Assembly: GCA_025353085.1 (NCBI GenBank)
Contig: JANXRI010000453.1
Span: 1-9,566, forward strand
DNA length: 9,566 nt
DNA from: Betaproteobacteria bacterium
GTDB taxonomy: Bacteria > Pseudomonadota > Gammaproteobacteria > Burkholderiales > SG8-41
Reading direction: 5' to 3'
The translations under genes were made by a program, and so were the position numbers. The notes beneath the pieces were generated by a model, which did no database searches, was not told the DNA's origin, and worked only from the letters and a program-made list of their open reading frames with translations. Below, piece by piece: positions 1-5,971 of this stretch (the first letter of the stretch is position 1; each line of letters starts with the position of its first letter).

Positions 1-161
1 ATGTGTTTTCTCATTCTGAGAGCGAGTTCCGCAAGCCGCCGGCCTTGGCGAGCAGCACAGGGAACCACGCAGTGGCGTCTCGCTGGGGCCGCCTTCTCTT
101 TGGTTACTTATCTCTTGGCGGCGCAAGAGAAAGTGACCAGCCCCGGGGCTGCCCCCCGGAG
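1..161 (+). repeat. Structured repeat arm A (subtype 1), cut by the window start
   Basis: This is the distal part of the same element seen complete at 5623-5958. Shared landmarks in order are the TTTTCTCATTCT block near the start, a GAGCAGCACAGGGAA block (about 50-64), a small hairpin CCAC-GCA-GTGG (65-75), CTCGCTGGGGCCGCC, the long hairpin at 102-138 and a terminal hairpin of the form CCGGGG-CTGC-CCCCGG (143-159). The small hairpin has a different sequence from arm E at the same place but still pairs. Reading frames across it are not conserved among copies, so I treat it as non-coding. The inner half of the arm, and any partner arm, lie before position 1. Confidence 0.8.
102..138 (+). other. 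Long hairpin of arm A
   Basis: The left side GGTTACTTATCTCTTG pairs with the right side CAAGAGAAAGTGACC around the loop GCGGCG, giving 15 pairs with one bulged A. One pair near the base is T-G (G-U in RNA) on this strand and would be C-A on the other strand. The same hairpin, with altered sequence, occurs in all five arms. Confidence 0.75.
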
Positions 162-203
162 CCTTCGGTAAGAATGCGCATCCAGTTCACAGGCCGTCCT
201 CCG

Positions 204-232
204 TTGACACTCGAAGTCGACGCGACCACAAT
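204..232 (+). promoter_or_regulatory. Possible sigma70 promoter for the amidohydrolase gene
   Basis: A perfect -35 hexamer TTGACA (204-209) is followed after 17 bases by CACAAT (227-232), a 4/6 match to TATAAT. Transcription would start near 239 and give a leader of about 95 bases before the ATG at 334. Spacing and orientation fit and the site lies just outside repeat arm A. The weak -10 makes this tentative. Confidence 0.4.
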
Positions 233-333
233 CTAAAACACCCCGCCCACCAGACGGTTCAAACCGCATCAGGGCATTCAGAGGGGACAAAAACTTTTCA
301 CGTCACACAAAACAAAATGGGGGAGTTCCTATC

Positions 334-1530
334 ATGATGAACCGACGTCAGTTCGTTTCCGCCTCGGCAGTCGCTACAGGCGCTGCGATGTTTGCCCGCA
401 TTCCGGATGTCTTTGCGCAGAGCTATCAATTGATCATCAAAGGCGGCCGCGTTATCGATCCGTCGATCGGGCTCGATGCGATACGCGACATCGCAATCGC
501 CAATGGTCGCATCGTCGCGGTGGCATCGAACATTGCAGCGAGTGCGCCTGACATGATCGACGCGCGCGGCAAGATCGTCGCACCGGGCTTGATCGATATT
601 CATACGCATGCGGGCCGCGGCAAAGACGGCCCGCCGTTGGCGCTCCACGACTGCGTGACAGGCTGGGTTGACGCGGGCACGGCTGGAGCGGACAACATCG
701 ATCAGGTTGCCGCCGTCGCGCGCGGCGCACCGCAAATCGGCCGCCTGCTGGTGAACATTTCGCGCATTGGCGTCCTGAGTGGTGACGGCGAATTGCACGA
801 TCTCAACCTCGCCAACGTCGATCTCGCGCGGGGCGCGATCGCCCGTCACCGCGACGTCGTCTGCGGCGTCAAAGTGCGCATGTCGGAAAACGTTGCCGAC
901 GACAACGACCTCGAAGCATTACGGCGCGCGCAGGAGGCGGCCGCTCCATTTAATCTGCCGGTGATGATTCACATCGGCCAGAACTACTCGCCGATGCGCT
1001 CGATTCTGCCGTTGCTTAAGCGCGGCGATATCGTCACGCACATGTATGCGCCGCCGCCGAACAGTATTCTCGACGACAAAGGAAACCTGTTTCCCGATGT
1101 GTCAGCCGCGCGCCGCCGCGGCGTCATCTTCGATTTCGGCAACGGCGTCAACGGTCATTTCACCTGGGACATGGTCGAGCGCGCAATGAAGCAGGGGTTC
1201 TGGCCCGATACTTTCTCCACGGACTGGAGCGTCGCGTCGAAGACGACCGGCGTCGTCGATTTTCCAAACGTCATGTCGAAGTTTTTCATGTTCGGCATGT
1301 CGTTGAGCCAGATCATCGCGTGTGCGACGGTCAACGCAGCGCGCGTGTTCCCCGCGTTCGACGGCCGCGGCACGCTCAATGTGGGCGCGCCGGCGGACGT
1401 GGCGATCATGGAATTGCGAGACGGCGCGTTCGAGTTCGTCGACAACTACAAAGGCAAGCGCACGGGTAAACAGTGCTTGTTCCCGATTGCAACAGTGTTA
1501 AATGGGAAACGCGTTCCGGCGCGGGGTTAA
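334..1530 (+). CDS. Tat-exported amidohydrolase/deacetylase-like metalloenzyme (COG3964 type)
   Basis: This 398-residue protein has the TIM-barrel amidohydrolase layout. Seen directly: an N-terminal beta-sandwich start (YQLIIKGGRVIDPS, about 31-44), the metal-binding HxH at H90/H92 in GLIDIHTHAG, a likely carboxylated lysine K180 in GVKVRMSE, metal histidines H213 (MIHIGQ) and H236 (IVTHMY), the catalytic aspartate D297 in STDWS, and a closing GAPADVAI near 351-358. The N terminus NRRQFVSASAVATGAA carries a twin-arginine motif with probable cleavage after VFA-28, so the enzyme probably acts in the periplasm. The start is supported by GGGGGAG (319-325) eight bases upstream of the first of two adjacent ATGs. 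Family knowledge: characterised relatives include Agrobacterium Atu3266, which acts on acetylated hydroxy acids. Substrate here is unknown. The gene stands alone and converges on the Bug/TctC gene across a repeat. Confidence 0.88.
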   Translation: MMNRRQFVSASAVATGAAMFARIPDVFAQSYQLIIKGGRVIDPSIGLDAIRDIAIANGRIVAVASNIAASAPDMIDARGKIVAPGLIDIHTHAGRGKDGPPLALHDCVTGWVDAGTAGADNIDQVAAVARGAPQIGRLLVNISRIGVLSGDGELHDLNLANVDLARGAIARHRDVVCGVKVRMSENVADDNDLEALRRAQEAAAPFNLPVMIHIGQNYSPMRSILPLLKRGDIVTHMYAPPPNSILDDKGNLFPDVSAARRRGVIFDFGNGVNGHFTWDMVERAMKQGFWPDTFSTDWSVASKTTGVVDFPNVMSKFFMFGMSLSQIIACATVNAARVFPAFDGRGTLNVGAPADVAIMELRDGAFEFVDNYKGKRTGKQCLFPIATVLNGKRVPARG

Positions 1531-1548
1531 GTCGTCGGGGGGGGGGCA

Positions 1549-1860
1549 GCTCCCGGGGGCTGGTTTCATTCTCTCCGGGTGGCAGACCCGGGGCTGGTCA
1601 CTTTCTCTTGTCCCGCCAAGAGACAAGTAACCAAAGAGAAGGCGGCCCCAGCGAGACGCGCCTGACAGCGTTCCCTGCGCTGCTCGCCATGAAAAGCGGC
1701 TTCCGAAAACTCGCTCGCAGAATGAGAGAACACGTAAAGGTTGCGAGCTCAGACAGTTCCTCGCCGAAACCTCTTTTCACGGCTGCGACTGCTCGCCGTC
1801 TCACGAGGGGGACAAACGCGAAAGCGCTTGGTCGAGGACTCGAGCAGCAATTAGATTGCA
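1549..1860 (-). repeat. Arm B (subtype 1), read on the minus strand
   Basis: Read from 1860 downward it follows arm E closely: GACCAAGCGCTTT, a GAGCAGTCGCAG block, stem side CGTGAAAAG (1773-1781 reversed), a conserved core with GAGCTCGCAA and TCTCATTCT, stem side CTTTTCATG (1688-1696 reversed), GAGCAGCGCAGGGAA, the long hairpin (1596-1632) and a CCGGGT-CTGCC-ACCCGG hairpin near 1575-1591. The nine-pair stem contains one G-U pair on the arm-sense strand. A run of ten G at 1537-1546 lies just beyond the arm. Confidence 0.8.
1596..1632 (-). other. Long hairpin of arm B
   Basis: On the minus strand this reads GGTTACTTGTCTCTTG, loop GCGGGA, CAAGAGAAAGTGACC. There are 15 pairs with one bulged G, and the T-G pair sits at the same place as in the other arms. 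Confidence 0.75.
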
Positions 1861-1886
1861 AGTAGTGCTGGCAGCGTTTTTAAATT

Positions 1887-2216
1887 GTTTTTACCACTCA
1901 CTGATTCCTATCTCGACACCATTTGTTTTTTCAACCCTTCGTGAATCGCTGAGTAACGCAGACGAGTTCGGTGCCGTGGTCGAGGAACTGTTTGAGCTCG
2001 CAATCACAATCGTGTTTTCTCATTCTTCGAGCGAGTTTTTCGAGACCCCGAACTCGGCGAGTAACGCAAGGAACGCGAAGGCGCGACTCACCACGGGGCG
2101 GCCTTCCCTTTGGTTACTTTCGCTTGGCCGCGCAAGGGAAAGTGACCAGCCCCCCGTCTGCCACGGGGAGATTGAAACCAGCCCCGGGTCTGCCACCCGG
2201 TGATTGAGTCCAGCCA
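1887..2216 (+). repeat. Arm C (subtype 2), read on the plus strand
   Basis: The order is GTTTTTACCACTC, a GAGTAACGCAG block (1951-1961), stem side CGAGTTCGG (1963-1971), the conserved core (GAGCTCGCAA, TTTTCTCATTCTTCGAG), stem side CCGAACTCG (2048-2056), a second GAGTAACGCAA block, GGAACGCGAAGGCGCG, the long hairpin (2112-2147) and two CTGCC-loop hairpins: CCCCGT/ACGGGG and CCGGGT/ACCCGG (the latter about 2184-2200). The last hairpin lies about 20 bases beyond the Bug/TctC stop codon, in that gene's 3' region. Confidence 0.8.
2112..2147 (+). other. Long hairpin of arm C
   Basis: GGTTACTTTCGCTTG, loop GCCGCG, CAAGGGAAAGTGACC. Fourteen of fifteen positions pair, with one G-G mismatch and the conserved T-G pair. 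Several paired positions differ from arms A, B and E on both sides, so pairing is kept while sequence changes. Confidence 0.75.
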
Positions 2217-2217
2217 C

Positions 2218-3201
2218 CTAACGCACCGGAGCGCGTTCCAGCTTCCGCGCCAGCTCTTTCATAAACGTCGACTCCGTCGCGACGAACCGCGCAAAGTCGT
2301 CCGGCTTAGAGCCGACGGCTTCGAGACCCTGAATGTCAAACTGACGCTGGACTTCCGGATCCGCCAGTGCCTTGACTATTTCGGCGTGCAGGCGCGCGAC
2401 GAGTTCGCGCGGTGCGCCCGCCGGCAGCCACAGGCCGAACCAGTTGATCAAGTTGTAACCCTTGAAGCCCGACTCCTGCATGGTCGGCACGTCCGGCAAA
2501 CCCTTCCAGCGTTTCGCGCCCGTTAGCGCGAGTATGTGCACGCGGCCGCTCTGAAGCAGCGGCGCTGCGATTTGCGTGCCGACGAACATCATGTCCATGC
2601 GTCCGGCAAGAACATCGGTGATCACTTCCGGCACGCCCTTATACTGGACGGCGACGATGTCCGTGCCGCTCATCGACTTCATCACCTCGGCCGGTATATG
2701 ACTCGCGGTGCCGATGCCGGCGGAACCGTAATTCAATTTGCCGGGCTGCTGGCGCGCCAGCGCGATCAACTCTGTCACGGTTTTGGCGGGAGAGTTCGGC
2801 GGCACGATGAGCGCCTGGCCGAAGTTCTGGGCGACCAGCGACACGTGCGAAAAATCTCGCACCGGATCGAATTGCACATTCTTGTTGAAAGGCGGCGTAT
2901 TGGTATGCGATGCCGTAGTGAACAGCCACGTGTAGCCATCAGGTGCCGCCTTCGCCACGAAGTTGGTGCCGACGACACCGCCCGCGCCGGCGCGATTGTC
3001 GATCACCAGATTCTGGCCGAGCGACAAGCTCATTCTCGGCTCGAGCATTCTGATGATGAGATCGGGCGGACCGCCGGGCGGTGACGGCACGACGACGCGG
3101 ATTGGCTTGTTCGGATAGTCTTTGGGAAGCGGTTGAGCGGCTAAGAATGTCGGGACTGCGCAGAGCGCGGCTGCGCATGTAAAGTTCGCAAATTTCATCA
3201 T
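2218..3201 (-). CDS. Tripartite tricarboxylate transporter substrate-binding protein (Bug/TctC family)
   Basis: This 327-residue periplasmic binding protein probably captures a carboxylated solute. It begins with a signal peptide (MMKFANFTCAAALCAVPTFLAA, cleavage near A22/Q23). Family landmarks follow: YPNKPIRVVVPSPPGG (29-44), NRAGAGGVVGT (69-79), APDGYTWLF (86-94), a GSAGIGTASH ligand loop (159-168), and GLPDVPTMQESGF (234-246). The length is typical for Bug proteins. I chose the paired ATGs at 3201/3198 because the signal peptide begins there; a GTG at 3243 would add 14 residues with no signal character. The ribosome site is weak. No TctA/TctB membrane genes are nearby, as is common for the many orphan Bug genes of Burkholderiales. 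It follows the caspase-like gene on the same strand after 92 bases, so co-transcription is possible but not shown. Ligand unknown. Confidence 0.92.
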   Translation of the reverse strand: MMKFANFTCAAALCAVPTFLAAQPLPKDYPNKPIRVVVPSPPGGPPDLIIRMLEPRMSLSLGQNLVIDNRAGAGGVVGTNFVAKAAPDGYTWLFTTASHTNTPPFNKNVQFDPVRDFSHVSLVAQNFGQALIVPPNSPAKTVTELIALARQQPGKLNYGSAGIGTASHIPAEVMKSMSGTDIVAVQYKGVPEVITDVLAGRMDMMFVGTQIAAPLLQSGRVHILALTGAKRWKGLPDVPTMQESGFKGYNLINWFGLWLPAGAPRELVARLHAEIVKALADPEVQRQFDIQGLEAVGSKPDDFARFVATESTFMKELARKLERAPVR

Positions 3202-3293
3202 AAGATTACCGATCTTAAATTCCGAATTATTTACCGCAGGCACGTTCGGATGTTGGAAGTGCCCGATTCATTCACGGCACGGTGTGAGTAGCT

Positions 3294-4877
3294 CTACTGC
3301 ACTTCTCTGAGTTGCCGATAAGAGACCAGCTCGTAGCGCTCGTTGGTTATCAGGGTGCCGGTTTTTAAACCTTGCGAAACAAATTCCGTCGCCAGCACCC
3401 GTCTGACTTTGTCGGGGGCGATCCAATAGTTGAACGTGAGGCGCGCGCCCAACGTCATAGAGCCTTGCCCCTCGACCTTAAACGCGTCGAACTCGCCGGC
3501 CGGCACCGTGATCTTTTCTTTGCCGACTATCTTGAAGAAATATTGCGTCGACCACTCTCTGCCGTCTTTGCCTTTGACGTGATAGCGCGCCGTCCATTTC
3601 TTGCCGACCGTATACTCCGCGGGGAGAAACTGCGCCGCGCCGCCTTCCTCGCCGCTGTATTCGCCATAAGCGATGTTTTTGTAGACGTTGCCGAGCAGAT
3701 CACGGACCTGGGCGCCTTTGTTAAAGATGAGCGTGTCGTCTTTGATGTCGGTCAAGGCGAAAGTGTATTTGCCGGTTTGTTCTCTCGACGTTATGTCGAG
3801 CCGGCGATAGGCATAGGTGTCGCCAATCGAGTAGTCGGTATTCGGCTTGACGGTGCCCTTGGTATAGGGATTCCCATTGCGCGCCGCATCGGGGATCTGC
3901 ACGGGCTTCTCGCCCTTTTGCGCAAGCACGCGATCGAGGCGGAACTGCGCGAGCTCGGAAAACTTGCCGCTGGGGTAACGGCGCAGATAGTCTTCGAGCG
4001 GCGCCGGCTCCTTCGAATTCTGGATGCTTTCCCACAACGCAAATTCTTGCTGGAACTGTTGTTCACTCTCTGTAAGCGAAACATTTCCGCTGCTTTTTTG
4101 CGGATGGAAATAAAAATCCTGCTCGAGCGACGTGCTCTCCCACGGGATCTGCTGGCCGCGCGATTGCAGCCGCACATTCAGCCGCACGCGCTTGAAAATA
4201 TCTTCGAGCTTGGCGGCGGGCGCCTGCATTTCTTTCAGCATGTTCTCCGTGTATAGACCATTGACGCCAAGACCATCGGCAGCCGTATTGCCAGGCGCGG
4301 TCGCGTACGCGAGCAGGGTGCCGGGCGGCGCATCGACCTGGCTCAAACCTTTTTGCGGAACATTCACCTTGCCGCCGAACGGGTTGTCGCGGCAAGCATC
4401 GAGGATGATCAGGTTCATCGGGTTGCGGGCGCGCGTCATGCTGGTGAGCAGCGTGTCCATGTCGACTGCCTGCGCATCTATCTCAGAGATATCTTGTATC
4501 TGCGCGTCGACCGGAATCAGGTAGTTGCGCCATGCAAGCTGCGCGCCATGGCCGGCAAAGTAAAAAAGCCCGACGCCTTGCTGCTTCTGCAACTTGCTGC
4601 CGAACGCACGGATGGTCTCGATCATCTCGACGCGCGAAGCGTCCACCTTCAGCGTCACGTCGAATCCCATGGCTTTCAAACGGTCGGCAATCGCCTTGGC
4701 GTCGTTCGGCGCGTTCTTCAGCGGCACCTCGCGATAATTGCCGTTGCCGATCACGAGCGCGAAGCGCGGAACCGTGTTCACCGACACCATTTCTGCGGCC
4801 GCAAATTCCCTGACGGGCAAAGCCAGCAGCAAGGCGATCATCGCTGCCTGCGAAAATTTCTTCAACGATAGAGTCAT
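3294..4877 (-). CDS. Secreted caspase-like (peptidase C14) protein with C-terminal beta-rich domain
   Basis: This 527-residue protein starts with a signal peptide (about 1-28, ending REFAAA). The caspase/metacaspase p20-type fold comes next: RFALVIGNGNY (38-48), NAPNDA (55-60), FYFAGHGAQ with catalytic His110, and IILDACRDNPF with catalytic Cys162. Both residues of the dyad are intact, so proteolytic activity is plausible. Residues about 270-320 (EFALWESIQNS, YLRRYPSGKFSELAQFRL) form the helical repeat-like linker often found after bacterial caspase domains. Residues about 349-525 alternate short strands (IGDTYAYRRLDI, ITVPAGEFDAFKVEG, LTFNYWIAPDKVRRV), resembling periplasmic beta-sheet domains; I cannot name the family. 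It probably works in the periplasm. Targets are unknown. The ATG at 4877 fits the signal peptide, and GGGA lies 8 bases upstream. The next gene downstream is Bug/TctC. Confidence 0.88.
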   Translation of the reverse strand: MTLSLKKFSQAAMIALLLALPVREFAAAEMVSVNTVPRFALVIGNGNYREVPLKNAPNDAKAIADRLKAMGFDVTLKVDASRVEMIETIRAFGSKLQKQQGVGLFYFAGHGAQLAWRNYLIPVDAQIQDISEIDAQAVDMDTLLTSMTRARNPMNLIILDACRDNPFGGKVNVPQKGLSQVDAPPGTLLAYATAPGNTAADGLGVNGLYTENMLKEMQAPAAKLEDIFKRVRLNVRLQSRGQQIPWESTSLEQDFYFHPQKSSGNVSLTESEQQFQQEFALWESIQNSKEPAPLEDYLRRYPSGKFSELAQFRLDRVLAQKGEKPVQIPDAARNGNPYTKGTVKPNTDYSIGDTYAYRRLDITSREQTGKYTFALTDIKDDTLIFNKGAQVRDLLGNVYKNIAYGEYSGEEGGAAQFLPAEYTVGKKWTARYHVKGKDGREWSTQYFFKIVGKEKITVPAGEFDAFKVEGQGSMTLGARLTFNYWIAPDKVRRVLATEFVSQGLKTGTLITNERYELVSYRQLREVQ

Positions 4878-5277
4878 AAAGGAATCCCAAGAGGGCCACG
4901 CGTTGGGCCTTTGTTTTTATAGTATCACCGCAATCCGCTTTGCGGCCCGCCGGATATAAGCCCTCGTAGCGCAGGCGTCTCGCCCGCCATCAATCAACTA
5001 ATGCAGGCGAGGCGCCTGCGTTACATTTATCGATATGCGGCGCTTCGCCTGTTCCTACGATTCACGCGGCTCGCGGCCTGCAGATTCATTGTGCGCTCTC
5101 GAAGCGCAGGCAATTCGAGTGCGACCCGCAGACGACGACTGCAAAATAATCAGACGATCCGTCCGCGACATTCGCCGAATCCGATCGAAACCGCGCCATC
5201 GCATTTATGCTCGCTTGAACGGAGACTTCTGCACAGCGGGATTAAGGATTGAGGCCTGAACAACTCTGTTTGGAATT
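4878..5277. other. 400-base non-coding stretch upstream of the caspase-like gene
   Basis: No convincing gene is present; the reading frames here are short, arginine-rich and lack ribosome sites. It contains the inverted repeat at 4966-5024 and further GCAGG/GCGCC fragments to about 5120 that look like decayed copies of the same repeat. The caspase-like gene's promoter should lie here on the minus strand, but I found no pair of -35/-10 boxes with acceptable spacing. Composite repeat 2 begins at its right edge. Confidence 0.6.
4966..5024. repeat. 22-base inverted repeat, GTAGCGCAGGCG family, copy 1
   Basis: The left arm (4966-4987, beginning GTAGCGCAGGCGTC) and the right arm (5003-5024, ending GCGCCTGCGTTAC) are complementary at 19 of 22 positions around a 15-base AT-rich loop. 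A second copy lies at 6691-6751. From experience this GCAGGCG-type unit is a common dispersed repeat in environmental bacteria. Copy 1 ends about 90 bases before the caspase-like start codon. Confidence 0.75.
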
Positions 5278-5594
5278 TCAATCACCGGGGGACAGCCACG
5301 GGGGCTGGTTCATTCGCCGGGGGCAGCCCGGCAGCTGGTCACTTTTCCTGCGCGGCCAGGAAAAGTAACCCAAAGGAGGCCGCCCCGTGGTGAGCCGCGC
5401 CATGCGCGTTCCTTGCGTTACTCGACAAGTTCGGGGTCTCGGCAGAACTCGCTCGAAGAATGAGAAAACACATAAAGGTTGCAGCTCAGACAGCTCCTCG
5501 ACCACAACACCGAACTCGCCTGCGTTACTCAGCGGCCCACAAAGGGGTTAAAAAACCAATCAGCGTCGAGATTGGAGTATCGAGTGGTAAAAAC
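5278..5594 (-). repeat. Arm D (subtype 2), read on the minus strand
   Basis: Read from 5594 downward it matches arm C: GTTTTTACCACTCG, GAGTAACGCAG, stem side CGAGTTCGG (5510-5518 reversed), the conserved core, stem side CCGAACTTG (5426-5434 reversed), GAGTAACGCAAGGAACGCG, the long hairpin (5337-5370) and a GCCGGG-CTGC-CCCCGGC hairpin, followed by a poorly paired copy. The nine-pair stem again has one G-U pair on the arm-sense strand, at the same pair as in arm B. Confidence 0.8.
5337..5370 (-). other. Long hairpin of arm D
   Basis: On the minus strand: GGTTACTTTTCCTG, loop GCCGCG, CAGGAAAAGTGACC. All 14 positions pair, including the conserved T-G pair. Its upper stem (TTTTCCTG/CAGGAAAA) differs on both sides from the equivalent stems of arms A-C and E. 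Confidence 0.8.
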
Positions 5595-5622
5595 GATTCG
5601 CATCTAAAACTAAACTAAACAC

Positions 5623-5958
5623 TTTGCAATTCCACTGCTGTTCGCGTCATCGACCAAGCGCTTTGTTCTTCCCCCTTGTGAGTCGCCGAGCAGTCGCAGG
5701 CGTGAAAAGGGCTTTCGGCGAAGAACTGTTTGAGCTCGCAATCGTTCACGTGTTTTCTCATTCTTCGAGCGAGTTTTCTGAGCCGCTTTTCACGGCGAGC
5801 AGCACAGGGAATCCCCGAAGGGGACGTCTCGCTGGGGCCGCCTTCTCTTTGGTTACTCTTCTCTTGGCGGCGCAAGAGAAAGTGACCAGCCTCCGGGTCT
5901 GCCACCCGGAAAGCATGAGTCCAGCCCCGGGTCTGCCACCCGGAGATCGAGGCATGAA
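5623..5958 (+). repeat. Arm E (subtype 1), read on the plus strand
   Basis: This is the clearest complete arm. Order: GACCAAGCGCTTTG, GAGCAGTCGCAG, stem side CGTGAAAAG (5701-5709) extended by GGC, the conserved core (GAGCTCGCAATC, TTTTCTCATTCTTCGAGCG), GCC plus stem side CTTTTCACG (5786-5794), GAGCAGCACAGGGAA, the small hairpin TCCCC-GAA-GGGGA (5812-5824), the long hairpin (5851-5887) and two CCGGGT-CTGCC-ACCCGG hairpins (about 5893-5945). It ends about 14 bases from the lipoprotein stop codon. Confidence 0.82.
5851..5887 (+). other. Long hairpin of arm E
   Basis: GGTTACTCTTCTCTTG, loop GCGGCG, CAAGAGAAAGTGACC. There are 15 pairs with one bulged C; the base has the same T-G pair as in arms A-D. 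Confidence 0.75.
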
Positions 5959-5971
5959 CAAAAGAAAAAAA

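Larger units (their letters stand above)
1536..2216. repeat. Composite structured repeat 1 (arm B reversed, arm C forward, head to head)
   Basis: This non-coding block of about 680 bases fills the space between the amidohydrolase stop (1530) and the Bug/TctC stop (2218). It consists of a subtype-1 arm on the minus strand and a subtype-2 arm on the plus strand, meeting at an AT-rich joint (about 1861-1886). The arms are homologous to each other, so the block is an imperfect giant inverted repeat. The whole block recurs in inverted orientation at 5278-5958 with the same arm order and nearly the same length. I see no transposase, clear terminal inverted repeat or target duplication. Its ends are CTGCC-loop hairpins that could also stop transcription from both flanking genes, although there is no T-tract. 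Confidence 0.82.
5278..5958. repeat. Composite structured repeat 2 (arm D reversed, arm E forward), inverted copy of composite 1
   Basis: This block has the same build as 1536-2216 but is turned around: the subtype-2 arm (D) is on the minus strand and the subtype-1 arm (E) on the plus strand. The joint is AT-rich (about 5595-5622, CTAAAACTAAACTAAAC). Overall similarity to composite 1 is high but clearly imperfect by eye, so this is not a recent duplication. It sits between the caspase-like upstream region and the 3' end of the lipoprotein gene. No transposase or coding content is seen. Confidence 0.82.

Noticed and set aside
3..236. Open frame in arm A starting MFSHSESEF, with similar peptides in arms C and E
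   Set aside because: The peptide similarity comes from the shared repeat DNA. Past the variable hairpin the arms continue in different frames (GRARESDQP in C, LLAAQEKVTS in E), no ribosome site is seen, and stem pairing explains the conservation better than coding.
1473..1865. Open frame overlapping the amidohydrolase end and arm B
   Set aside because: It overlaps a well-supported gene in another frame and then runs through repeat sequence; no ribosome site or recognisable domain.
1536..2216. Composite repeat as an ordinary MITE or insertion sequence remnant
   Set aside because: I could not find terminal inverted repeats with target duplications at either composite, and no transposase fragment is seen. 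A non-autonomous mobile origin remains possible.
1887..2216. Repeat arms as integron attC sites or a retron RNA
   Set aside because: No integrase or reverse transcriptase gene is present and the attC core-site pattern is not seen; large folded repeats alone are not enough.
3199..3243. GTG start at 3243 for the Bug/TctC gene
   Set aside because: It adds MPAVNNSEFKIGNL before the signal peptide; the paired ATGs at 3201/3198 start the signal peptide directly.
3372..4256. 294-residue open frame antisense to the caspase-like gene
   Set aside because: It is rich in Arg/Leu/Ala as expected for the opposite strand of a GC-rich gene and lies wholly inside the supported gene.
5278..5958. CRISPR array
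   Set aside because: Repeats are few, about 330 bases long, in opposite orientations and not separated by uniform spacers.
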